Origin: Actinoplanes octamycinicus
Lineage (GTDB): Bacteria; Actinomycetota; Actinomycetes; Mycobacteriales; Micromonosporaceae
Reading direction: 5' to 3'
Assembly: GCF_014205225.1 (NCBI RefSeq)
Contig: NZ_JACHNB010000001.1
Span: 2,709,501 to 2,773,500, forward strand
Length of the DNA: 64,000 nucleotides
A program made the position numbers and the translations under genes. Of the stretch, positions 17,903-24,946 are shown one piece after another (position 1 is the stretch's first letter; each line of letters begins with the position of its first letter). Below the pieces are notes generated by a model. It saw nothing but the letters and a program-made list of their open reading frames with translations. It was not told the origin of the DNA and did no database searches.

Positions 17903-19261
17903 GTGCGCTATTACGACAACGTGGTCGAGATCATCGGCAACACCCCGCTGGTCCGGCTCAAAAGCGTGACCGAGGGCATCAGTGCCACCGTGCTGGCCAA
18001 GGTCGAGTACATGAATCCCGGCGGTTCGGTGAAAGACCGGATCGCCCTGCGGATGGTCGAGGACGCCGAGGCCGCGGGGCTGCTCAAGCCCGGCGGCACG
18101 ATCGTCGAGCCGACCAGCGGCAACACCGGGGTGGGCCTGGCCCTGGTGGCGCAGCAGCGAGGCTACAAGTGCGTCTTCGTCTGCCCGGACAAGGTCAGCG
18201 AGGACAAGCAGAACGTGTTGCGGGCCTACGGCGCCGAGGTCGTGGTCTGCCCGACCGCGGTGGCCCCGGAGGACCCGCGTTCCTACTACAACGTCTCCGA
18301 CCAGCTGACCCGGGACATCCCGGGCGCCTGGAAACCCGACCAGTACAGCAACCCGGCCAACCCGCGGTCGCACTACGAGCAGACCGGCCCGGAGCTCTGG
18401 GAGCAGACCGACGGCAAGATCACCCACTTTGTGACCGGGGTGGGCACCGGCGGGACGATCAGCGGCGTCGGGCGCTACCTCAAGGAGCAGGGCGACGTCC
18501 GGGTGATCGGCGCCGACCCGGAGGGCTCGGTGTACTCCGGCGGTACCGGCCGGCCGTACCTGGTGGAGGGCGTCGGCGAGGACTTCTGGCCGACCGCCTA
18601 CGACCAGTCGGTCACCGACGAGGTGATCAAGGTGAGCGACTCGGACTCGTTCGAGATGACCCGCCGCCTGGCCCGCGAGGAGGGCCTGCTGGTCGGTGGC
18701 TCGTGCGGGATGGCCGTGGTCGCGGCGCTCGAGGTGGCCCGCAAGGCCGGCCCGGACGACGTGGTCGTGGTGCTCCTGCCGGACGGCGGCCGCGGTTACC
18801 TCTCCAAGATCTTCAACGACAAGTGGATGGCCCGGTACGGCTTCCTGCGCACCCCCGGCGACGCCCCGACGGTGGCCGACGCGCTGGCCGCCAAGGGCGC
18901 CGAGATCCCGCCGCTGGTGCACGTGCACCCGACCGAGACGGTGCGCGACGCGATCGACTACATGCGGGAGTACGGCGTCAGTCAGCTCCCCGTCCTCAAG
19001 GCCGAGCCGCCGGTGGTGACCGGAGAGGTGGCCGGGTCGATCTCGGAGAAGGCGCTGATGGACGCGCTGTTCACCGGTCAGGCGCACCTGCACGACACGA
19101 TCGAGCGGCACATGGGCGAGTCGCTGCCGATGATCGGTGGCGGGGAGCCGGTGAGCGAGGCGGTGGCCCTGCTGGAGAAGGCGGACGCCGCGATGGTTTT
19201 GGTCGACGGCAAGCCGGCCGGCGTCCTGACCCGGCAGGACCTGCTGACGCATCTGAGCTGA
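17903..19261 (+). CDS. cbs: Cystathionine beta-synthase
   Basis: Condenses serine and homocysteine to cystathionine (first step of reverse transsulfuration) using PLP. 452 residues. PLP lysine is Lys44 in NPGGSVKDRIAL; the substrate loop is EPTSGNTGVGLAL; the PLP phosphate loop is GVGTGGTISGVGRYL. Two CBS regulatory domains occupy about 330-452 (VHPTETVRDAIDYMREYGV, SLPMIGGGEPVSEAVALL). No N-terminal heme-binding segment is present. With the cystathionine gamma-synthase at 28329 and Mca at 34615 it places sulfur metabolism, including cysteine supply for mycothiol, in this region. Small repeats begin right after the stop. Confidence 0.95.
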   Translation: MRYYDNVVEIIGNTPLVRLKSVTEGISATVLAKVEYMNPGGSVKDRIALRMVEDAEAAGLLKPGGTIVEPTSGNTGVGLALVAQQRGYKCVFVCPDKVSEDKQNVLRAYGAEVVVCPTAVAPEDPRSYYNVSDQLTRDIPGAWKPDQYSNPANPRSHYEQTGPELWEQTDGKITHFVTGVGTGGTISGVGRYLKEQGDVRVIGADPEGSVYSGGTGRPYLVEGVGEDFWPTAYDQSVTDEVIKVSDSDSFEMTRRLAREEGLLVGGSCGMAVVAALEVARKAGPDDVVVVLLPDGGRGYLSKIFNDKWMARYGFLRTPGDAPTVADALAAKGAEIPPLVHVHPTETVRDAIDYMREYGVSQLPVLKAEPPVVTGEVAGSISEKALMDALFTGQAHLHDTIERHMGESLPMIGGGEPVSEAVALLEKADAAMVLVDGKPAGVLTRQDLLTHLS

Positions 19262-19264
19262 GCT

Positions 19265-19372
19265 GAGCTGGCTGGCTTCGCTTCGCTCCGCGGCAATGCT
19301 GAGCTGGCTGGCTTCGCTTCGCTTCGCGGCAATGCTGAGCTGGCTGGCTTCGCTTCGCTCCGCGGCAATTCG
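19265..19372. repeat. 36-bp tandem repeat, three copies
   Basis: GAGCTGGCTGGCTTCGCTTC starts at 19265, 19301 and 19337, each unit 36 bases and ending CCGCGGCAATGCT or CCGCGGCAATTCG. Copies differ by only one or two bases (GCTCCGCGG versus GCTTCGCGG). The array begins within four bases of the CBS stop codon. Confidence 0.92.
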
Positions 19373-19380
19373 CCTTGTAA

Positions 19381-19453
19381 CCGGTGAGAGGGGCGCGGTT
19401 TTTCCGCCACCGCACACCCCGCGGCGTCGGAAAAACCGTGCCCCTCTCACCGG
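19381..19453. terminator. Long inverted repeat between convergent genes
   Basis: Two 26-base arms (19381-19406 and 19428-19453) pair with a single mismatch that becomes G-U in plus-strand RNA, around a 21-base loop. Each arm runs from CCGGTGAGAGGGGC into GGTTTTTCCG. Lying between the CBS gene (+) and the protease gene (-), it probably acts as a bidirectional terminator; it is unusually long for one. Confidence 0.75.
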
Positions 19454-19675
19454 CGGCGAATTGCGGCCTGTCAGGGCAACTCCGTGGGGACGGTCAGGAC
19501 GTCGGCAAGGCGTTGCGTCGCAGCAGCGTGATCGGCAGGTGGACGCCGATCGCTGGGCCCGCCGGCGGCGAATTGCGGCCTGTCAGGGCAACTCCGTGGG
19601 GACGGTGAGGACGTCCACCAAGGCGTTGCGTCGTAGCAGCGTGATCGGCAGGTCGACGCCGATCGCCGGGCCCAG
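19452..19675. repeat. 112-bp tandem duplication of the protease gene's 3' end
   Basis: The segment 19564-19675 contains the last 31 or so codons and stop of the protease gene. An almost identical copy lies directly beyond it at 19452-19563 (for example GAATTGCGGCCTGTCAGGGC at 19458 and 19570). The outer copy has scattered substitutions and a one-base deletion, so it is a non-coding relic. Confidence 0.85.
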
Positions 19676-20512
19676 CATCAGCCGCTGCAGGGCCTGCACC
19701 GACGTGGTGGGGCGGCCGCCCGCCGTGATCAGCACGTCACCCAGGTAGATCCCGGCCAGCCCGGCCGGGCTGCCCGGCACCACCTCCACCACGCGCAGGC
19801 CCTGTTTCTGGCCCAGCCGCTCGGCGAGTGGTGGCGGCAGCGGAGCGGGCACCCCGGCCACGCCCAGCCAGGCGCGCCGGACCCGGCCGGTGGCGACCAG
19901 CTCGCCGATGATCGAGCGGGTGGTGTCGTTGATCGGGACGGCCAGGCCCAGCCCGTACCCGGCAACCGCGGTGTTCACCCCGACCACCGTGCCGGTCGAA
20001 TCGGCCAGCGCGCCGCCGGAATTGCCGGGGTTCAGCGCGGCGTCGGTCTGGATGACGTTGTCGATGATCCGGACCCGGCGGCCGTCCCGGGCCGGCAGCG
20101 AACGGCCCAGCCCGGAGACCACCCCGGCGGTGACCGAGCCGGCCAAACCCATCGGGTTGCCGACTGCCACCACCAGCTGACCGATCCGCAGCCGGTCCGC
20201 GTCGCCGAGCGGCGCGGCCGGCGCGCCCGGATGGTGCACCCGGACCACCGCCAGGTCGGAGAGCGGATCCGCGCCGACCACGTCGAAGGCCGTGTCGGTG
20301 CCGTCCGCGAAGGCCGCCGAACCAGTGGTGGCGCCGGCCACCACGTGCGCGTTCGTCAGCAGGAAGCCGTCGTCGGTGAAGGTGACCGCGGAGCCGGCGC
20401 CGCCGCGCGGGGAACTGATCGTGAGTGCCGCCACCGAGGGCAGGAGGCGGCTGGCCACACCGGTGACGATGCGGCTGTAGGCATCGAGCGCCTCGGATTC
20501 TTCGGTGTCCAT
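19583..20512 (-). CDS. Trypsin-like serine protease with PDZ domain (HtrA/DegP type)
   Basis: 309 residues from ATG 20512; GTG starts further upstream cannot be excluded. The S1C protease domain has the full triad: His in TNAHVVAG, Asp in DPLSDLAVVRV and Ser in NPGNSGGALADS. A C-terminal PDZ domain follows (about 225-305, VVEVVPGSPAGLAGIYLGDV). HtrA enzymes degrade or refold damaged proteins, normally outside the cytoplasm. Here no signal peptide or membrane helix is visible from this start, which is unusual; an intracellular enzyme or a missed start are both possible. The gene's 3' end is duplicated downstream. Confidence 0.9.
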   Translation of the reverse strand: MDTEESEALDAYSRIVTGVASRLLPSVAALTISSPRGGAGSAVTFTDDGFLLTNAHVVAGATTGSAAFADGTDTAFDVVGADPLSDLAVVRVHHPGAPAAPLGDADRLRIGQLVVAVGNPMGLAGSVTAGVVSGLGRSLPARDGRRVRIIDNVIQTDAALNPGNSGGALADSTGTVVGVNTAVAGYGLGLAVPINDTTRSIIGELVATGRVRRAWLGVAGVPAPLPPPLAERLGQKQGLRVVEVVPGSPAGLAGIYLGDVLITAGGRPTTSVQALQRLMLGPAIGVDLPITLLRRNALVDVLTVPTELP

Positions 20513-20713
20513 GTCCGGGTCAACGCCGAGTCCGCCCACGTCGATGCCGATGGATCGTCCGCCGTCGGCGAACACGGCACCGCGGACACTGTGGACATCA
20601 GCGGTTACAGATAGTCGCCACAATCGCACAGACAGTCCGACCAGCGGAGGACCCCATGCGGTTGTATGTGTCGTGACGGAGCTATGAGCCACTCCCGGAC
20701 GAAGGGGTAGGGG

Positions 20714-21007
20714 ATGGTCGACGTCGACGAGGCGGCGCCTGCCGACATCGTGGATCGGCTGCTGTGGCAGGACGCGCAGCAGATGCTCGGCCGGCATCTG
20801 ACAGCCGGACCGGACGGCAACTGTGTCTGGTGTGGATGGCGCTGGCCGTGCTCGGCCCGCCGGCTGGCGGAGCGCGCCGACGCGGTGTCCCGCCGCCCCT
20901 GGCGCGAGGCCTGGACCCTGCGCCACGACCGCAACAGCCTGCCGGCCTCGATGACCGATCGCGGCCGCCTGGAACACAACCACCACCATCGGAGGTACCT
21001 GGACTGA
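20714..21007 (+). CDS. Small cysteine-containing hypothetical protein
   Basis: 97 residues from ATG 20714, preceded by the purine-rich AGGGGTAGGGG. No named family recognised. The middle carries NCVWCGWRWPCSARRLAERA, a C-x2-C-x5-C pattern with tryptophans reminiscent of small actinobacterial zinc-knuckle proteins. The C-terminus is basic and His-rich (LEHNHHHRRYLD). Divergent from the protease gene. Moderate confidence that it is translated. Confidence 0.6.
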   Translation: MVDVDEAAPADIVDRLLWQDAQQMLGRHLTAGPDGNCVWCGWRWPCSARRLAERADAVSRRPWREAWTLRHDRNSLPASMTDRGRLEHNHHHRRYLD

Positions 21008-21675
21008 GACTTCGACGTCGTCGACGAGCTTGACCGTCCCCCGGCAAGCCTTGGCTTCCCGGCCCGGCGAACGTCTCCCGGCGGTGACGCCGGTGCGCCC
21101 CGCCAGCGCTCCGGTATTCCCGCGCCCAAGCCCGCTCCGAACCGGGCAGGGATCAGCACGCCTCCGCTGATCCCGCGCCTCCGGCCAGGCGCACCGGTTC
21201 GAGCGGGGCGGTTGGCGGGAGCGCGTGACTACAGGTTCCCCCGCATTCACTCGGTCGCGCGTTCCCGCCCAACCAGCAGCCCGCCGCCCCAAAGCGGCGG
21301 GCGCTTCCATTCGTCCCAAGCCGCGTCCGCGTCCCCGCGCCGCGTCCGCGTCCCCGCGCCGCTTTCGCTTCTGCGTGACCTCGCGCCGTGTCCGCTTCTT
21401 CGTGACCCGCGCCGCTTCCGCGTACCTCTTGGCCGCTTCTCTCCTCCGGTCCAGCTTCCCGGACCGAACCGCATGCCTCCTGGCCGCTTGCCTCCTCCGG
21501 TCCAGCTACCCACCGCCGTCCGCCCGTCGTCCGGGCCGGACCGTCTGCCTTTCCTCTGCCATCGGGCCGGCGACCGGGCGGGATGGAGAGCGAGCCATCC
21601 ACCACGCCGTGAGTTTCCGCGTTGACGACCGGCCGTTGGATCGGTCTCCCGGGGCACTGGACTGCTACGGCGGGC
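21008..21675. other. Non-coding gap with CT-rich short repeats
   Basis: No supported gene. From 21,190 to 21,530 the plus strand is rich in C and T. A 19-bp unit (GCCGCGTCCGCGTCCCCGC) occurs twice in tandem at 21320 and 21339, and a 51-bp unit containing TGGCCGCTT and CCTCCGGTCCAGCT occurs at 21425 and 21476. The 51-bp unit stays open on the minus strand, but the encoded text is low-complexity and shows no family resemblance. Confidence 0.55.
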
Positions 21676-22179
21676 CTACAGCGGGTGTGAGTAGCGGAGC
21701 TGGGGGACTGGGACGCCGTTGATGGGCTCGGTGCGGGTGGCGCCGTCGGGGTGCCAGCCGCCGTTCTCGTAGAAGCGGCGGGCCTGATGGTTTTCGCTCA
21801 GCACCCAGAGGACCGCACGGTCGCCGCCGAGGCTGGGCAGCTCCTTCAACGCGTGGATCATCAGCGCGCGGCCGACGCCGGTGCCGATGTGGTCCGGATC
21901 GACGTGGATGGCGTAGAGCTCGACGGCGCCCGGAGTCTCACTCGGGCCGATGTAGCTGAAGCCGGCCAGCTCGCCATCCACCTCGGCGAGCGTCATCCGG
22001 TGTGTCTCCTGCTCCCAGCGCCAGCGCTCCGCCCACCACTCGCCGAACGACTCAGCGGTGCGTGCCTCGAGGACCTCCCGGCTGATGAAGCCGGAGTAGG
22101 CAGCCACCCGGGAACGCTGATGCAGAAAACCGACCCGGATCGGATCGGTCTCGGCAGCGGGACGCAGCAGAACGCTCAT
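21676..22179 (-). CDS. GNAT family N-acetyltransferase
   Basis: 167 residues from ATG 22179. The fold's motif A is LYAIHVDPDHIGTGVGRALM with the classic Q/R-x-x-G-x-G/A loop (IGTGVG), and motif B is AVLWVLSENHQARRFYENGG. The C-terminal GATRTEPINGVPVPQLRYS is typical of RimI-like or small-molecule acetyltransferases. The open frame continues upstream past the start, but those residues derive from the 46-bp repeat array. The substrate is unknown. Confidence 0.88.
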   Translation of the reverse strand: MSVLLRPAAETDPIRVGFLHQRSRVAAYSGFISREVLEARTAESFGEWWAERWRWEQETHRMTLAEVDGELAGFSYIGPSETPGAVELYAIHVDPDHIGTGVGRALMIHALKELPSLGGDRAVLWVLSENHQARRFYENGGWHPDGATRTEPINGVPVPQLRYSHPL

Positions 22180-22217
22180 GCGAACGACACTAGTGCCGCG
22201 AACCGAGCGAAAGCCGG

Positions 22218-22243
22218 TTGTCCACAATGCTGCTTCGTCCACA
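22218..22243 (+). promoter_or_regulatory. Two DnaA-box-like sites
   Basis: TTGTCCACA (22218-22226) is an exact match to the DnaA box known in high-GC actinomycetes; TCGTCCACA (22235-22243) differs at one base and has the same orientation, 17 bases on. They lie about 40 bases upstream of the acetyltransferase start. With two sites only, this is not an origin. Confidence 0.4.
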
Positions 22244-22450
22244 GGTCGCCCCGCACGCCCGCCCTTTCCCCGTGACACTGTCGAGCGGGGGCAACCCCCT
22301 GGGAGGGCGGGTTCTGTGGTGGTGGCGTGGCCGTGATCATGACGGGTGGAACCGGCCGATACATGCAGCCCGCAGCGCAGGGTCTGCTCGTCCTCGGCGT
22401 GCGCGGGCGGCCGGGCGCCGTCGGTCGATGATGCGTGTAGAAGCGGCGCG

Positions 22451-22745
22451 TGATTGGTCAGGGCGCCGTGAGTCAACGGCGTGTGGGAGCGGCGCGTGAT
22501 TGGTCAGGGCGCCGTGAGTCAACGGCGTGTGGGAGCGGCGCGTGATTGGTCAGGGCGCCGTGAGTCAACGGCGTGTGGGAGCGGCGCGTGATTGGTCAGG
22601 GCGCCGTGAGTCAACGGCGTGTGGGAGCGGCGCGTGATTGGTCAGGGCGCCGTGAGTCAACGGCGTGTGGGAGCGGCGTGTGACTGGTCAGGGCGCCGTG
22701 AGCCGACTGCGTGTGGAAGCCGCGCGTGACTGGTCAGCGGCGTGT
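22451..22745. repeat. 46-bp tandem repeat, seven copies
   Basis: TGATTGGTCAGGGCGCCGTG recurs at 22451, 22497, 22543, 22589 and 22635, then as TGACTGGTCA at 22681 and 22727, always 46 bases apart. The first five copies are essentially identical. Each contains CGCCGTGAGTCAACGGCG, a 6-bp stem with a GAGTCA loop. There are no variable spacers, so it is not CRISPR. It fills the gap between the RNase Z gene and the acetyltransferase gene, both on the minus strand. Confidence 0.93.
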
Positions 22746-22794
22746 GACGAGGGTGGACGAGCGTCCCCGGTCAGTGCGAACCCCCAACACCCGA

Positions 22795-23688
22795 TCAACG
22801 ACGCCCCGGGAAGGGGACGCGCAGCAGATCCTCGGCGATGGTGATCGGGCCGTCGAATTCCTTGCGGGCTTCCTCCAGGAAACGGGACGGGTCCTGGTAG
22901 CGCTGCGAGAAGTGGGTCAGCACGACGTGCCGCACCCCGCACTCCCGGGCCACCGCCGCCGCCTGCCCGGCGGTCAGGTGACCCACCTGGGCTGCCATCC
23001 CGGCGTCCTCGGCCAGGAACGTCGACTCGATGACCAGCAGGTCCACCCCTTGGGCCAGGGCGTAGACGTTGTCGCACAGGCCGGTGTCCATCACGAAGGC
23101 CATGCTCTGGCCGGGCCGGACGGTGCTCACCTGCTCCAGGGTGACCGGGCCGGCGCGGCCGGTGCGCTGCAGCTCGCCGACGGCGGGGCCGCTGATCCCG
23201 TGGGCGCTGAGCAGGTCGGGGAGCATGCGGCGGGAGTCCGGCTCGGTGAGGCGGTAGCCGTACGTCTCGATCGAATGATGCAGCGGCAGGGCGGTGAGGC
23301 GCCCCGCGGACGTCTCCGCGACGAAGGCCGCGCCCACCGGCGACGGCACGATGTCGGCGTTGTCCCAGTAGCTCGTGGCGTGCCGGAGCCGGTCGTAGAA
23401 CTCCTGGCCACCGGCCGGGTAGTGGACCGACACCGGGTGCGGCACCCGGTCCAGTGAGATCCGCTGCAGGATGCCGGGCAGGCCGAGGCTGTGGTCGCCG
23501 TGGAAGTGGGTGACGCAGATCCGTGTGATCGGGGTCACCGGGAGGCCGGCCAGCAGCAGCTGGCGCTGGGTGCCCTCGCCCGGGTCGAAGAGGATCACCT
23601 CGTCGTCGAAGCGGAGCAGGTAGCCGTTGTGGTTGCGGTGCCGGGTCGGCACCTGGCTGGCGGTGCCCAGAACGACCAGCTCACGCAT
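22795..23688 (-). CDS. rnz: Ribonuclease Z (tRNA 3' processing endonuclease)
   Basis: A metallo-beta-lactamase-fold nuclease that trims tRNA 3' trailers, relevant here because the tRNA-Leu in this window does not encode CCA. 297 residues from ATG 23688. The zinc motif is [13 protein letters not shown] (His61, His63, Asp65, His66). Further ligands are in [18 protein letters not shown] and VLTHFSQRY. The flexible-arm region is short, as in bacterial enzymes. An unusual foldable leader lies 43 bases upstream of the start. Confidence 0.93.
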   Translation of the reverse strand: MRELVVLGTASQVPTRHRNHNGYLLRFDDEVILFDPGEGTQRQLLLAGLPVTPITRICVTHFHGDHSLGLPGILQRISLDRVPHPVSVHYPAGGQEFYDRLRHATSYWDNADIVPSPVGAAFVAETSAGRLTALPLHHSIETYGYRLTEPDSRRMLPDLLSAHGISGPAVGELQRTGRAGPVTLEQVSTVRPGQSMAFVMDTGLCDNVYALAQGVDLLVIESTFLAEDAGMAAQVGHLTAGQAAAVARECGVRHVVLTHFSQRYQDPSRFLEEARKEFDGPITIAEDLLRVPFPGRR

Positions 23689-23730
23689 CAGAGACCCCCG
23701 GCTGCGCCGATCCAGGAACAGAAATGAAGC

Positions 23731-23799
23731 GACCCCCGGGGACTTCCACACTCGCGAGCGAGTGAGGTCCGGTCGGACAAGGCCGGATCCCCGGGGGTC
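23731..23799 (-). promoter_or_regulatory. Branched inverted-repeat element upstream of rnz
   Basis: Two 12-base arms, GACCCCCGGGGA (23731-23742) and TCCCCGGGGGTC (23788-23799), pair perfectly. Between them are two further hairpins, CACTCG-CGAG-CGAGTG (23749-23764) and GTCC-GGTC-GGAC (23767-23778). This would give a three-way junction in RNA. It lies between ppk2 and rnz, both minus strand, and could be the ppk2 terminator or an rnz leader. The rest of the 300-base gap shows nothing recognisable. Confidence 0.5.
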
Positions 23800-23989
23800 G
23801 GGTGGCTGTCTGGTACTCGCCGGGCCGCTGCCACACGGTCTCGACGCATTCAAAACGAAGCTGTCAAGGACAGCGGCTAGCGGACAGCCACCTCACGAGT
23901 CCCGTTGCTATACAACTTCGGACCACCTCCCTTCACGTGTACGGCCACGTTAACCACCCGCCGCCGTCCCCGCCAACGGTTTTGAATCA

Positions 23990-24943
23990 CTAGAGCCGCG
24001 GGAATACGCGAGGGCCGTCCTCGGTCGTCTCGACCACCAGGGAAGCGGGGCCGACGATCAACGGGTCCGGCTTGCCGACGACCTCCTCGTCCTTGCCGTC
24101 GTAGTCGAACCGGCACAGCACGTGCCGCATGGCCTCCAGGCGGGCGCGTTTCTTGTCGTTGCTCTTCACCACGGTCCACGGCGCGTCGGCGGTGTCGGTG
24201 TAGAAGAACATCGCCTCCTTCGCCTCGGTGTAGTCGTCCCACTTGTCCAGCGACTCGAGGTCCATCGGCGAGAGCTTCCACTGCCGGACCGGGTCGACCT
24301 GGCGGATCGCGAACCGGGTGTGCTGCTCCTTCTGGGTCACCGAGAACCAGAACTTGACCAGCTTGATGCCGGAGAGGACCAGCATCCTCTCCAGCTCCGG
24401 GGTCTGCCGGAGGAACTCCAGGTACTCCTTGCGGTCGCAGAAACCCATCACCCGCTCGACGCCGGCCCGGTTGTACCAGGACCGGTCGAAGAGCACGATC
24501 TCACCGGCGGACGGCAGGTGCTTGATGTAGCGCTGGTAGTACCACTGGGTGCTCTCCCGCTGGTTAGGTTTCTCCAGCGCGACCACCGAGGCGCCCCGCG
24601 GGTTGAGGTGCTCCATGAAGCGCTTGATGGTGCCGCCCTTGCCGGCCGCGTCCCGGCCCTCGAAGAGGATGACCAGGCGCTCCCCGGTGTCCTTGCACCA
24701 GTTCTGCAGCTTCAGCAGCTCGATCTGCAGCAGCCGCTTGTGGTGGTCGTACTCGGCGCGGGACAGCCGTTCGTCGTACGGATAGTCCTCCCGCCAGGTG
24801 TCCACCGGGCTGCCGTCGGCTTTCAGCAGCCGGGGGTCGTCGTCCTCGTCGTCGACCACCCGGTAGCCGGTCAGCTCGGCGATCGGCCCCGCGTAGGGGT
24901 GGGTGATCGCCTCTTCGTATTCACGGTCGACTTCAGTGCTCAT
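23990..24943 (-). CDS. ppk2: Polyphosphate kinase 2
   Basis: Transfers phosphate between polyphosphate and nucleoside diphosphates. 317 residues. Walker A is FEGRDAAGKGGTIKRF (residues 94-109); Walker B is LFDRSWYNRAGVERVMGF; the lid-region lysines/arginines are seen in TQKEQHTRFAIRQVDPVRQW. Size and the single domain place it in the one-domain PPK2 class I group; direction of the reaction cannot be told from sequence. It starts three bases after the CYTH-CHAD stop on the same strand, an operon of two polyphosphate-related genes. Confidence 0.94.
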   Translation of the reverse strand: MSTEVDREYEEAITHPYAGPIAELTGYRVVDDEDDDPRLLKADGSPVDTWREDYPYDERLSRAEYDHHKRLLQIELLKLQNWCKDTGERLVILFEGRDAAGKGGTIKRFMEHLNPRGASVVALEKPNQRESTQWYYQRYIKHLPSAGEIVLFDRSWYNRAGVERVMGFCDRKEYLEFLRQTPELERMLVLSGIKLVKFWFSVTQKEQHTRFAIRQVDPVRQWKLSPMDLESLDKWDDYTEAKEAMFFYTDTADAPWTVVKSNDKKRARLEAMRHVLCRFDYDGKDEEVVGKPDPLIVGPASLVVETTEDGPRVFPRL

Positions 24944-24946
24944 GTC

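Noticed and set aside
22451..22745. Possible CRISPR array (regular repeats)
   Set aside because: The 46-base units are directly joined with no variable spacers and there are no cas genes in the window.
22180..22795. Replication origin at the DnaA-like sites
   Set aside because: Only two boxes, no AT-rich unwinding region and no dnaA/dnaN genes.
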